A model generated the notes under the pieces. It saw only the letters and a list, made by a program, of their open reading frames with translations, did no database searches and was not told the DNA's origin. From Cytospora piceicola (Eukaryota > Ascomycota > Sordariomycetes > Diaporthales > Cytosporaceae): DNA of 64,000 bases. The stretch is taken from NCBI GenBank assembly GCA_023375675.1, contig JALQBC010000022.1, positions 496,001-560,000 of the forward strand, written 5' to 3'. Shown here piece after piece: positions 31,236 through 42,979 of this stretch. Both the position numbers and the translations under genes were made by a program. Positions within the stretch are counted from its first letter, which is position 1. Every line of letters starts with the position of its first letter.

Positions 31236-34200
31236 TCAAGCCTGAGCCTCGAACTCATCGCCCCGCTCATAGCCGTCGGCGATCTGTTCGTTCTTGACCC
31301 TCTCGAGCTGCTGTGTAATGTACTTCCGCATGTGTTCCTCGGCCTCTTCCTTCTCGCGCAGACGATCCGGATCCTCGTCGTGGGTGACACTACCACCGTC
31401 ATGTTCGTCGTCATACCCGTTGGCCTCACTGTTATCGAAGTCGCTCCGGGCTCCTATCGACCGCGCCGTCGACGACCGCCGGAAACGGGGCATCGATGGT
31501 GACCGCGGCATGGTCTGTCGAGTGAACACGTCATCGAAGTAGTGGGCCATACCAACAGAGGGCGTGCGTGGCGTTTGTGGTAGGCGGCAAGTGACACTAT
31601 AACATGTTAGTCGAAGTAGTTCTGTGATATCGAGGGTACATATCTGTTCTTACCCAGTGTCGTGGATCAGTCTAGCAATCAGGCCCGTCCAACCGCATTG
31701 ATGTGTTGCTCCCAGTCCGCGGCCCGTGTTTCCGTCAAAGAATTCGTGGAACCACAGATTATCCTTCCAAAGAGGGTCAAAGTCCAGGGTATCGTTGCCG
31801 CCATTGATAGCTCGGCGGTCATCATCTCCTCTCGAGAAGAGATGCTGGAGTCGGTGCTGTATTTCCTCCGACACATGCCCTAGGTGCATGTAATCGCCCG
31901 ACCCAACAGGGCATTCAACTTGCAAACTCTGTCCAAAGAACAGATAGTAGCGTTGAAGCGACTCAATGAGGAGGAAATTGACACAGAGCCAGATTGGACC
32001 ACGCCAGTTGCTGTTGCCTCCAAAGAGCCCACTGTCCGAGTCGCCCGGAACGTAGCCTACCTTGAACTCCTGTCCGTTGACGTTCATCGAGTAGGGGTGT
32101 TTCTCGTGATACTTGGACATGGACCGAATTCCGTAAGGACTGAGGAACTCATCCTCAGACAGCATACGTTCCAAGAGCTTCACCAGACGCTCCTTGCTCA
32201 CAATGGATAGGAGGATTCGGTTTCCCTTTCCACGCTTTCGAATACTGAACATGTTCCTCTCTGCTACATCGCAGCGGTTCTGCATGAACCATTCCATCCT
32301 CCGCTTGAATGAAGGGAGCTTGTTGATCAACTCTGGCTCCAAGGTCAGGGTTGCATACATAGGAATCAGGCCGACGAGGGATCGCACTGGCAACTGCTGG
32401 CTCCATGGGCCACCCCATGAAATCGCGTCGTAGTAGAATCCATCCTCTTCGTTCCATAGCGATTTCTCATCATTTTCTCCAGTTCTGAACGTCATAGCAT
32501 CGGCGATGAGGATGAAGTGCTCGAAGAACTTCGAGGCGATATCCTCATAAATGCGGCGATGCTTGGCAAGCTCCAGGCTGATGTTGAGCATGCAAAGGCA
32601 GTAAAATGCCATCCAGCCCGTGCTGTCAGCCTGCTCAAGAGTTCCACCTGTGGGCAGAGGCTCTGATCGGTTGAACAGACCAATGTTGTCCAGACCGAGA
32701 AATCCACCTTCGAACACATTCTTTCCATCAACATCCTTGCGGTTCACCCACCAGGTGAAATTGAGGAGGAGCTTCTGGAAGACACGCTCGAGGAAATCCA
32801 AGTCTTGCCGTCCGTACATCTTGCGTTCGATTTTGAACGTTCGGAAGGTGGCCCACGCATGAACTGGTGGGTTGACATCGCCGAAGTTCCACTCGTAGGC
32901 CGGGAGTTGGCCATTTGGATGACAGTACCACTCTCGAGTGAACAAATCGAGTTGTTTCTTGGCAAAGTCCGGGTCAATCATAGCAAGGGGTATGCAGTGG
33001 AAACTGCTATCCCAAGCAGCAAAAAAGGGGTACTCCCACGAGTCCGGCATGGACAGGATGTCGTCGCAGTGCATATGCTTCCATTGGGAATTTCTGATGG
33101 CTTTTCTATTTGGCGGTGGTGGCGGCTGAGCCGGGTCGCCGTTAGCCCACTGATCCCAGATGAACAGATAGTGCTGCTTGCACCACATCATGCCGGAGAA
33201 AGCCTGTCGCTGAATGTTGCGAAGGTCATCGGACATGGGCAAGGGGCTGATTCTGTAGTAAAAGTCGTCGGCTTCGTCCTTTCGGCGCTCGATAATGTCG
33301 TCAAACTCCTCTTCGTCGAGGTAGGTCTCCACCTTCTTGCCGAAACGGAAACGGACAACTACGAAGGTTAATCAAAGATGCCACACTGCTTGAAGCGGGA
33401 AACATACCAGCACACTCCCCTGGGGGAACTCCGCCAGCCTCGTTGAACTGGAACCAAGCAGCACACTTCGTTCCGGTCTGAGCAGGATTCACTGCACCCT
33501 TCTCACCTTCCACGACGTGCCTGTGGAAAGCATCCTTTACGTAAGGTTGCGGGTTTTTGCCGTCGTAAAGCAGCTCAAAGTTGGTGTCGTTCTCAGTGAA
33601 CAGCATCTTGGGCTCAACGTCTTCACCGCTGGGACCGACGCCTGGGGAGGGGGACAACAGGAGATAACGTTCTCCCAGCTCGTGATGGTTCGATTTGGCC
33701 AGGTTTTCGGCCTCCATCTTGATCGATGGTTTGTTTTCTTCAGGCTCGCGTCCCCAAGCCCAAGTGTTCCTGAACCACACATGAGGGATGATATGAAGAG
33801 GCTTGGGCTCGGGGCCTCGGTTCCAAGCGGTCACCCGAAAGAGTAGCTCATCCGGATCATTGTCATCTTTGGCGGTCTCGATTATGATGTCCCAATACTT
33901 GTCGTCTTTGAAACAGCCCGTGTCGATAATCTGGTATTCCTTGTCCTCCTTGCCACGTCTTGCATTCTCGTCTCGCAGGTCATCGTAGGGGAACTCTTCC
34001 TGAGGATACTTATACAGGAATTTCATATAGGAATGCTAAAAACATGTGAGCTCTGTACGATTATCCGATGGTAGGTGAGGGGTCAACGTACAGTCTACAT
34101 CACATCATCACATAGTCAGCAAAAATCTCCAGGACAATGGGGGGAGGGGGGTTGCGTGTGTTACTGACCGGAGTGTTGTCCAGGTGGAAGTGCGCTTCTT

Positions 34201-34816
34201 TGACACTTTCACCATGGTTTCCTTGTGGATTGGACAGACCGAAGAGTCGCTCCTTGAGGAAGGGACTAATATCCTGTCAGCACTTGGTTCTGCTGAGCAG
34301 GGGGGCATGGTGTCAACGCACTCCTTCTCGTTCCAAAAGGCAAAAGCAACATTCTGGATACCATGGGTATCACAGACCCCGGCAATTCCATCCTCACCCC
34401 ATCTGTATGCTCGGGAGCGTGCGTGTTCGTGGGTGAAATCTTGTGGTAGTGGACCGTGTTAGTCTTGCCGTCGACCCCAGACTCTGAATCATACCCCAGG
34501 AAAACCCCAGGTTTCAAAGACTGCGGAGGTGGAGATATGAATTGTTGGTAAAACTTACGGCTCCAGGCGTCGCCATCGTGGCTGTAGTCCTCTCTCACTG
34601 CAATTGCATGGTTTCAGCACAAGCTCTTCACCGAGGCTCTCACAAACACCACCGGAATCTCAGTGCGCCTATTTTGGTCCAGCATGACGAACCTGTAGCC
34701 CATTGTCTCTCGGGCAGATAAGAGCCCCACTTCTTCCAGTACTTGGTGCGGTGGCGGTCTTCCTTCAACCGCTTCTCCTCTTCAGTTGTGAACTCATGAC
34801 CATCGTGGACGACCAT
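31236..34816 (-). CDS. GH63-like (alpha/alpha)6 glycosidase, YMR196W type
   Basis: Exons 34816-34693, 34597-34559, 34439-34322, 34265-34169, 34094-34092 (3 nt), 34035-33408, 33358-31654 and 31596-31236 give 1024 aa. It resembles the uncharacterised fungal family of budding yeast YMR196W, related to glycoside hydrolase family 63. No signal peptide is seen, so it is likely cytosolic, unlike ER glucosidase I. Family-like segments are [33 protein letters not shown]-type cores such as [32 protein letters not shown], and [16 protein letters not shown] near the C-terminal catalytic region. The last exon adds an acidic, helical tail ([19 protein letters not shown]). Exons 1-5 are all small. The 3-nt exon is inferred from flanking splice signals and the conserved Thr. 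The substrate is unknown. Confidence 0.85.
34092..34094 (-). other. Probable 3-nt microexon (ACT, Thr) of the GH63-like gene
   Basis: On the minus strand the three bases are preceded by an acceptor (GATGTGATGTAG, with a TGCTGACT branch site upstream) and followed directly by a donor (GTACGTTGAC). Using them splits a 133-nt gap into introns of 74 and 56 nt, both normal for this window. It restores Thr in NTPTHSYMK. Skipping it is also in frame, so frame alone cannot prove it. Confidence 0.6.
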
Positions 34817-36157
34817 GATGACTGGCGAAGCTCACGGAGGTGAGTGAAGGTAAGGCAGGTCGCGTCAGCGAATAGGACGGGACGCGCTCGGTTGAAATTG
34901 GGTAGCGAGTGGATGCAGCGAACTGTCAATGAGACCAACAACAGCTATAATCACAACTCAATGTCTATAGGAATCGTCAAAAACAAAGCAATGGAGAGCT
35001 CGAGGATCAGAGGTCTATGGGCGCGGACGGACTGTTTGAGGTTTTGAGGAACGGGGTACAAAGAAAGAAGAGGGATTGCAACTGCAGAGAAGACGTGGAA
35101 TCCGGGGGAGAAGGATAGCGCGCAGACAAATTGCGCGTTTGTGTCAGCTCGGAAAGAAGAAGGCACAGGCGCAGGTCGACTGTCGCTCTCTTTTGCAGGA
35201 TGCAGCTATTATGTGGCCGAATGAGATAAATCTGGCAACCGGGTCGCTGACTTGGCCACGCCTGCGGGTTGTTCCTCTCTGGCCAACAATTGTTGTGTGC
35301 CCCAGCCAGTGGAGGAACTAACCACACAAGCTGGGAAGAAGCGGGACATTTGTTTGGGACGCAGCATGCAACACCGGGGAAGCCTGCTTCTTGAGCTTCC
35401 GCTGCGGAGCTCCAAGACGTGTTCAACACAATTATGCTTCTACCAGGCCCTTGACCTGGGTACCTAGTGCTGGCCATCGACCTCGAAATACTCGTGATGG
35501 GACAAGTGTGAAGGGGCCGTTTCCTAGCCAATGATGTCATTTATGTAAACTTCGGAGCTAAGCTCCTGCCGTTGCGACATAGGAGCTGGGGGGAGCTCCC
35601 CCCAACTTTCTCCCCCCCCCCCCCCAAACTTGCCCCAAGCTCCAGATTGTTTCCAACAATGTTGCAAGGCCATCGCGGGGCATCTGGGGTCAAAAGGGCC
35701 TAGCTTCATATAAAGAGACAGGTCTCGCCCACAGCCCCACCGCCCATCAGGGAACCCACCCTGCCACCGCCATACCTCTAGAACTCAAAATTAGTGCAGG
35801 TCGTGTTGCCCCGGGCCATACAAGGGCCTGGCCTTTGCAGCCTTGGTCCTGATACATGGCGGGGAGGCACAGCAGAGAGGAATTGTCGCTGTGCGACTGA
35901 TGCTGAGCCTGTGCATACCCCTAGATGGCCGCTGAGTGCGTTCGTAATAGTATTTTTTTTGTGACTACCGCAATATACTGTAGGTAACTGTGTAACTGTC
36001 ATCTTCCTCCTGACACGCGGTCCCCCTTCCTCTGCCTCATTCCCGACCTTGCCTGAAAACGCCTCGCTCGCCGATAATAGTATGTGTACATTGGTCAAAC
36101 ATGACGAATGGCCCGTGTGGTTATTCTCACTCGTAAATCACCTACATAATACGGTAA
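34817..36157. other. Intergenic region upstream of the GH63-like gene
   Basis: About 1.3 kb with no supported gene. It has a C run at 35612-35625 set in a GGGGAGCTCCCCC palindromic context, and a GGGTACCTAG motif near 35458-35467. It should hold the 3' end of the PP2C gene on the right. Confidence 0.5.
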
Positions 36158-38113
36158 TCATAACTTGGCCTTCTGCGGCTTTGGAGGCGCTGTAGCGTCC
36201 TTGTTGACGACAACCTCCTCACTCTGGTTCTGGGCTTTCTCGCCGTTGCCGAAGAATATCACTTGGACCGTGAGATCGTCCCTGTGCAATGCGCTGTTAG
36301 TGCATGCATAAAATCTGACTTGGGAGATCCACCTTACCTGTATCGTCGCGAATAAGGTGATGGCAGAGTGAGGAGGGCGGAGACCATCTCCTCATTCTTG
36401 CCGCCTAGCGCGTTGCGAATGAGATGTGTAGCGACGTTACTGTCTTTGACGACGAATCTGTCATCGTCCTGTGAGATGCCCCATTGTCGCAGGCGAATCG
36501 GAGTCTTCTGGCCATCACCTCCAGCGCTCTCTTTGCCCTGCTCAACAGGAAGGCCGTTCTTCTGCGACGCTCCGAATATCCTGTTCCAAACCGAGTTGAA
36601 CTGCGAGGTCGAGCCTGTACTGGTGCTTGTTTGGGTCTCCAGCCACTTGCCTACGAGGCCAACGACCTCCTCGTTGGTCAACATCTCCCACAGGCCATCA
36701 GTAGCCAGGACCAAGAAATCACCCTTGTCAGGCTGGACCTTCGTAGTAGTAACCACCGGCTCCGCCGTGACATAGGGAGGGGTCTTCAGGAGAGGCGACT
36801 GAGCGCGTCCGAAGAAAGACTGTCGCAGCTTGTCCGCGATCTCCTTTGTCCACTTGTAGCTGGCATCGCCAAAAGCACGTGTGGGCTCCAGGCCTCCCAG
36901 GACTCTGCCGTTCCGAATGACATGTTGCTCGCCAGGGTGCAACTTCCGCATACGGTTGACCTCGTCTGGGTTGTTGCCGGTCTGGTCAACGGAGAGGGGT
37001 GTAGCAGTCCACTTGCCGTTGTTGGACCGACGCCCCAAAACAGCGCGTGAATCTCCGGTACATGCCACACGCAACAGGTTGGACTTGCTGTCGTAGAAGG
37101 ACAGCAGCGCACACGAACCGGACAATGCTGGGGCGAGGAGTTCTGCGGCGACGGACCTAGAGTTGGACTTCAATACCTCCTGCACGCTGTGGTGAACAAT
37201 CTCATTGTCAAGGCGCAGGAAGCCTTTCTTCATGGCAGCATCAACAGCATCCGAAGTAGGGGAGTTCCCGCCGGCTATGTATGTATCGTTCACCTCGCGT
37301 GCGACGGTGCTGATAAGGCTCTGGCGGAGCTTCGCAGATGTCGTCCAGCCACTGCCATAAAGATCGTCAGCATAAGAGGTCGCGTTGAATTCGAATGTAA
37401 AAGTCAACTCACGAGTGGCCGTCAAACACTCCCCAGAACATCCAGTCGCCACCTGACTCCGGGCCGCCCCTGGCCGGTACCTCGACTATCTTCTCGGCGT
37501 GGTCATCCTCGATTGGGTTGTTGCTGGGCAGCTGGTCCAGATCGTATCTGACGACGCCTCGGCCCCTGTTGACGAAATACGACTCCTCCATCTTCCTTAA
37601 CTGACGTGTTGCCTGGTCTCCAGTCAACATTTCGACAATAGCGCGACCCTCGTCGTCAGTTGTTTTGCTGATTGGGCCCTCGCCGACAAATGTACCGGTA
37701 GACAGCTCATCAGCTCCTATGACAAGGACGGAACGGGTAGGGGCCGCATCGCCGGTGTGGGTGGAGGATGGGAAGCCTTGGTTGAGGGCGTGTGTAGTGT
37801 CGGTCGAGTTGTGGTTGTCGTTGTAGGTGTACCACGCTCCATAGCCCACGGCACCGGACAATAGGGCCACTGCTACCCTTCGTGCATTCATGGAGGATTG
37901 GAGGGGCTCTCTTACGCTATGCGCATGCTTTGTGTACGACCGCGAGGTGAAAGGGAATCGAGCAGCTTGGTTGTTGCAGGCAGGGATCTGGTTCTGCAGC
38001 AGAGAACAGTATGAGACCCGTCGATTAGCTCCTCGGTAGGAGAGGCCTCGGTGGCCCCGAATGGTGGTGCATTGACCTGGCCGAATCAACGCCCTCACTA
38101 CAGCACGACGCAT
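36158..38113 (-). CDS. Mitochondrial PP2C-type protein phosphatase (Ptc5-like)
   Basis: Exons 38113-37413, 37351-36338 and 36281-36158 give 612 aa. PP2C enzymes are Mg/Mn-dependent Ser/Thr phosphatases. Ptc5 of budding yeast dephosphorylates pyruvate dehydrogenase in mitochondria. The start MRRAVVRALIRPGQ opens a long Arg-rich presequence. A short hydrophobic stretch (VAVALLSGAVGYGAWYT) follows, which could be a membrane-sorting segment. The catalytic motifs are present in order: FWGVFDGHSGW, SGSCALLSFYD, VACTGDSRAVLG, GLEPTRAFGDA, LVLATDGLWEML and the final DDLTVQVIFF, which supplies the last metal-binding Asp and is split by an intron. The linker before DGH and an insert near residues 480-530 are longer than in minimal PP2C. 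The Ptc5-like call comes from the targeting sequence and layout; another mitochondrial PP2C class is possible. Confidence 0.85.
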
Positions 38114-38867
38114 CTTGTCTTTTGTGCTATGATTGTGAGTAAGACTGAAGATCCAGTCAGGCTGCGCCAAGTGAAGGACGTAGGAGTGGTAATCGGCTAC
38201 AAGTGCATTGGAGTCCAATTTGGAAACCAAAGACTACTATGCAGATAGATACGTCTAGACTAAGGGCGAGCAGCGTCTGCAGGCAGAGACAGGGAGCACG
38301 ATGGTAGCAAAGGCCGAGATAGGAATATATGGTCCGTGCACTGACCTCTGTTCCGTGCTATCGGTCGTAACGCTTACAGCAACCATGGGTCTACAGCTCT
38401 CTGTTTCGGTGGGATGGCAGGATGGTTTTACAAGCACCTTATTTACGTGGTATCCCATGTTTTCTCTCTTCGTGATAGGTACACTAACCTTCTTCGAAAC
38501 TTCGCTAAGCTGGAAGCTCTAGGATCGTCCCACCGGTCGCAGCATATCCCCCCAGCTCCACAATCCCCGTGCCGATCCGGACCCTACAACGGAACCCATT
38601 CGGTCTCGGCCATGATCTTAACTGGGTTATTCTGATGTTAATTTGTGATAAACACGACTTAGAGTGATTGCAGATGAACCACATCTTATCGTTTATTTTG
38701 AACCTATCTATTGAGCCTTTCAAATTGCTGCGCTCTCACGAACAAACGGCCTGCCGAGGCTAAGCGATTGTTTCCCCCGTACATATCTGAGGGCCTCTTT
38801 CTCAACGCCACCCTAATCGCCTACTATCCACTAGGCGGGCGGCACAGTCCTCAACTTCGGATCAGAT
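38114..38867. promoter_or_regulatory. Divergent region, PP2C and Pex39-like genes
   Basis: 754 bases between two starts on opposite strands, with no gene of its own. No clear core promoter motif was found. Confidence 0.45.
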
Positions 38868-39836
38868 ATGGCGGAGCCCAACCCTTCGGACCACTCAGTG
38901 TCAGTTCAGGACCCGGAAGCTGCGTACCAGGCCTTCCACGAGTACACATGGGACCTGGACAAAGACTTCCTCGTAAGTAGAGCCCAGGAGAACACCGGGG
39001 ATTGGTATCATCTTACAAGTCACATAGGGAGGGCTCGTCCTTGCCCTCGGTGGGTACCATGCTCTGGCGCAGACCGCCCCTCAGGCAGACATTGTCATGC
39101 ACTCGCGGATGTTCTACTTCGGCCGCATAAGCGGCATCACCGTGCCCTATGCTGGCTATAGGCAGTGGCTCAAGGAGTGTTACCAAGCTGGCCAGCAGCC
39201 CCGGATCTGGGAGTGGGACCTCCTCGAGGCGCTCTGCAACCATCGTGACAAGCTCACCTCTGCTGGCTCCTCCTCGGTGGCTCAGAGACGGGAGGGTGCG
39301 GCTGCTGAGAAGGCAAGGTGGACGCGGGAACTCCTGAGCGCCTGGGCGCCACAGGCCCAACCTGACCACGAAATGGGCGGTGAAGCTTCACAAGGCAAAG
39401 ATACGTCAATGCCAGCATGGATGGCCGCCGCCCCAAAGAGTGAGCTTTACGTCGACCGGCGGGTGGCGGCCAACGGTGACGATGGGTCTTCTCCAGCATA
39501 TCCAGAGCGCTTCGCCCAGATCATCAAGGCCATACAAACGGGGGAACCAGTCGAAGGCATAGTGGAGATCCCCGACATAGTGGTCCGAAATCCTGTGAGT
39601 TCATCCACTGCTGGCTTGAACTCGTCATTGAAGCAATATCGTGAGATATGGTGGCGGCACAGTGCTGACCTAGACAGACGACAACTCCCATTGGGAAACT
39701 GGCAAGGCCTCTGAAGCCATGGGAAAAAGTACAGCCGGGGCATGAAATTGTGCCAGACGTGAGAGAGCACGGCATTGAGGCACACCTAGACCAGTCGTTT
39801 CCCGACCAAGAAGAGTCAGCTATGGGCAGCACCTGA
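38868..39836 (+). CDS. Pex39-like peroxin with KPWE motif
   Basis: Exons 38868-38972, 39028-39594 and 39678-39836 give 276 aa. The C-terminal half matches the small family of yeast YJR012C and human C6ORF226, recently named Pex39, which assists Pex7-dependent import of PTS2 proteins into peroxisomes. The supporting parts are the helix YPERFAQIIKAIQTGEPVEG (from residue 193) with GIVEIPDIVV after it, then RPLKPWEK with KPWE at 237-240. The KPWE tetrapeptide is the known contact for the Pex7-cargo complex. The N-terminal 150 residues (DPEAAYQAFHEYTWDLDKDF, then a conserved-looking YFGRISGITVPYAGYRQW) form an extra domain not present in the human protein. I do not recognise it. Exon junctions are canonical and the frame is unambiguous. 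Main uncertainty: the family was identified from motif order only. Confidence 0.7.
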
Positions 39837-40439
39837 GTTTCAAGGACTTTCTTGGTACTCCGATACTCGTCGTTTCACAGGCGAGGCGTATAATCTGTCT
39901 TCGAATCCACCCAGAGGCTATATCGACCTGTCGTGACAGAACCATTGCGCATGTAAATGTTGTAGAATGGTGGGCAAAGTCTCCCATCATGTACTTCAGA
40001 TAATGCTCAGGTGCTGGAAGCATGGGAGATACAGCAGAAAAGGCCAGTTTGAAGGCTCAAACGTTTTCAGTGTCAATTTCTTGCTTTCAACTCAAGCTCA
40101 CCGGTTTCCTACATTGTGCGTCCGCTCTTCCATCCTTCGTGGGCACTCAAAAGCTAGTCGGCAAGCCGCTGTGGTGAGCCTAGACATAATGGCATTGACT
40201 GAGCAAGGAACAGGCTTGGAATACGGAATATGGAACATGGAATCCAAATTATTGATTACGGATTACGGCTTACACTTCGATCATGGCCGAAATGACGTTC
40301 TTCAAATATAATGTGTTCTTCTCTACGGCTGGCTACCTCTTGACTCTTGTATGTACAAAAACAAAGAAAGGTACCAAACATGACTGTAAAATGAATGAAG
40401 GGCTGGCATGTCATAAAAAGGCTCAATACTATCCACACC
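39837..40439. other. Convergent intergenic region
   Basis: 603 bases between two convergent stops. AT-rich toward the right. No gene seen. Confidence 0.5.
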
Positions 40440-42979
40440 TCATACGCCATAAGAGACCTGTCCCATCGGCTTGTCTTCCTCCATACCCGGAGCCATGAGG
40501 TTCGTCCTGGGGTCGCCCGTCGCCTTCGCAGCAGAGCATCGGGCCATGGTGGGTGAACTGTGAAGACATGGTTAGCATAGTCTCGGGGTCAGAGTTTAGT
40601 GGCTTTGACATACCTCCTCGAGATCACGTCGGTGAAGTAGAAGTTATCGATTGGGAGCTTGAGCGGCGCTCCAGTGGCTTTGGCATCCTTGTTCTGCTCT
40701 ACCAGCTGTACCTTGCTTAAATGCTGCAGAGCTACTGGCTCAACAAGGTCGTATGCTGCCAGGGCAGGGCTGATCTCAACCATTCGGTCGCGCACAGCAG
40801 CAACGTCATCATATGGCAGAGGAGCTCCTAGGAACTCGCTAACCGCCCGGATGATCTTCCAATCGGTACGTGCAGCACCAGGTAGCCCTGTTGCCGCCCT
40901 GGTCATCTGGACACGGCCTTCAGTGTTGACATAGGTAGCGTTCTTCTCGGTGTAGGCAGCGCCGGGAAGGACGACGTCAGCAATCTGAGCACCCTTGTCG
41001 CCGTGGTGACCCTGGTATACAACAAATGCATCCTTAGGGATGTCGGCCTCATTGATCTCATCGGCGCCGAGTAGCCAGATGAATTTGGGCGTCGTCGCGG
41101 CAACCTCAGCAGAAGGTGTGACGAAGCCGACCTCATAAGCCCCTGCCCTGGAGGCTGCCCTCTGGAGTACATTGTAGCCGTTCCACTCCTCGGTCAAGAA
41201 GTTGGCTGCATTCTTGTCGACAAAGTTCCCGATAGTCTCATAGAAGGCTTTGGAATCCGCATGTTCTGTGACAGCAGAGCCCACAATAATCATGGGCCTC
41301 TGAGCAGCCGACAGCTTCTTGCCAAATGGTCCAGACAGTGCCTTCTTAAGAGCGCTCAGATCAGTACCGAAGTGCTCGAAGTCGAATGTTGAGTTCCAAG
41401 ACTCGCCGACAACGCCAATCTCCAGGTCAGACCGCATCCAGTGCTTCCTGATGCGGGCGTTCAGCACAGCAGCTTCATGTCTTGGGTTGGTTCCCACGAT
41501 AAGGATGGCGTCTGCTTCCTCAATTCCCCAGATTCGAGAGTTGAAAAGGTAATTGGACCGAACATCCACACCATGAGCGATAGGCTGATCGCCGGAGGGC
41601 ATGTCAAGGGCCAAGTTCTCGGAACCCAGCTTGTTGGCGAGCTCCTTCATGGTGACAAGGGACTCGACGTCAGTCAGTTCACCAGAAATTACCTTGAACT
41701 CATCGGACTTGGGTGCCTTCTTCTCCCATGCCTGAGCAATCTCGGTCAAGGCCTGCTCCCAGTCAGCCGCCTCGAATTTGCCCTCTCGCCGGATGAGAGG
41801 TAAAGTGAGCCGCTGTGTCTTCAGACCATCACAGGCGAATCGAGTCTTGTCGTTGATCCACTCCTCGTTGATGTCATCGTTCAACCGCGGGACAATACGC
41901 ATAATTTCGAGGCCACGAGCATCGACCCGGATGTTTGAACCAAGCCCGTCCAAAACGTCAATGGATTCCGTCTTTTTCAACTCCCATGGTCGGGCACGGA
42001 AAGCGTACGGTTTCGATGTCAGCGCACCGACAGGACAGAGGTCAATGACGTTTCCAGAAAGCTCCGTGTCGAGGTTCTGCTCCAGATAAGTGCCGATTTG
42101 GATGTCGTTGCCACGGCCCGTCGAGCCCAGCTCGGGAGCACCGGCGATGTCATTTGCGAATCGGATACACCGCGTGCAGTGAATGCAGCGGTTCATCGAG
42201 GTCTTCACCAGGGGTCCAATATTCTTGTCCTCCACACCTCGTTTACCACCGATTTCGTGGAAACGGCCTCGGTCTGCGCCGTACCTCATGGACTGGTCTT
42301 GGAGGTCACACTCGCCACCTTGATCGCAAATGGGGCAGTCTAAGGGGTGGTTTGCCAGCAGAAATTCCATAACACCCTCTCGAGCCTTGTGTGCGAGCGG
42401 CGAATTGGTCTTGACGACCATGCCGGCTGCAACGGGCCATGCACATGATGCAACAGGTTTTGGTGCTCTTTCCACTTCAACCAGGCACATACGACAGTTT
42501 CCTGCAATCATTAACTTCCTATGTTGTGTGTAAGTGATTAGTCGCGGTTCGAGGGATCAAGGGTCGAGGGAGAGTCAGGAGGTGGGTCGTACTCGTGATA
42601 GCAGTATCTAGATCATTTATTGTCAGCCGCAGTCAATGAACGGCTTTCCAGGCCCAATATCAACATACCTTGGAACTGTCGCTCCCGCCTTCTCGCATGC
42701 TTGGATTAGAGCCGAGCCAGCTATGAACATGTGAGGAAGAGCCTAGTCAATCGGGGTCATTTGCACCGCCGTACCTTCAATGGAGACCTTCTTTCCATCT
42801 TTGTGCCTGTTAGTCCACGATCCGACAACATATATCTCGTCAGAAGATTGCCCAAACATACCAATTGTGAGCTCGACCTCGGCGGGTCGTCGGACTGTCG
42901 CCGTAAATGCCCTGGCGGCGTTGGAGGCCGGCCGCCTGCCATTCCGCCAAGCCGAACGTGCCAAGGTCTGACGCAGCAT
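40440..42979 (-). CDS. nuo78: Complex I 75/78 kDa subunit (NDUFS1/NUO-78)
   Basis: Exons 42979-42862, 42798-42775, 42720-42669, 42607-42593, 42518-40614 and 40557-40440 give 743 aa, close to the Neurospora protein. It is the largest peripheral-arm subunit of mitochondrial NADH:ubiquinone oxidoreductase and carries N1b, N4 and N5 iron-sulfur clusters. The presequence is basic (MLRQTLARSAWRNGRRPASN). The 2Fe-2S ligands are C67, C78, C81 and C95 (C-x10-C-x2-C-x13-C). HPLDCPICDQGGEC and CIHCTRCIRFAN supply the two 4Fe-4S sites. The fourth exon is only 15 nt and contains C67. The last intron is needed to reach the conserved tail SPTMARCSAAKATGDPRTN ... MGQVSYGV. Without that splice the protein would end in RYVKATKL. 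The second exon is only 24 nt. Confidence 0.97.
42593..42607 (-). other. 15-nt microexon of nuo78 carrying an Fe-S cysteine
   Basis: The exon completes an Arg codon, encodes Tyr-Cys-Tyr-His and starts a Glu codon. The acceptor ATGATCTAG precedes it and the donor GTACGACCC follows. Family sequence requires RYCYHEKLMIAGNC here, and only this exon supplies it. Confidence 0.9.
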
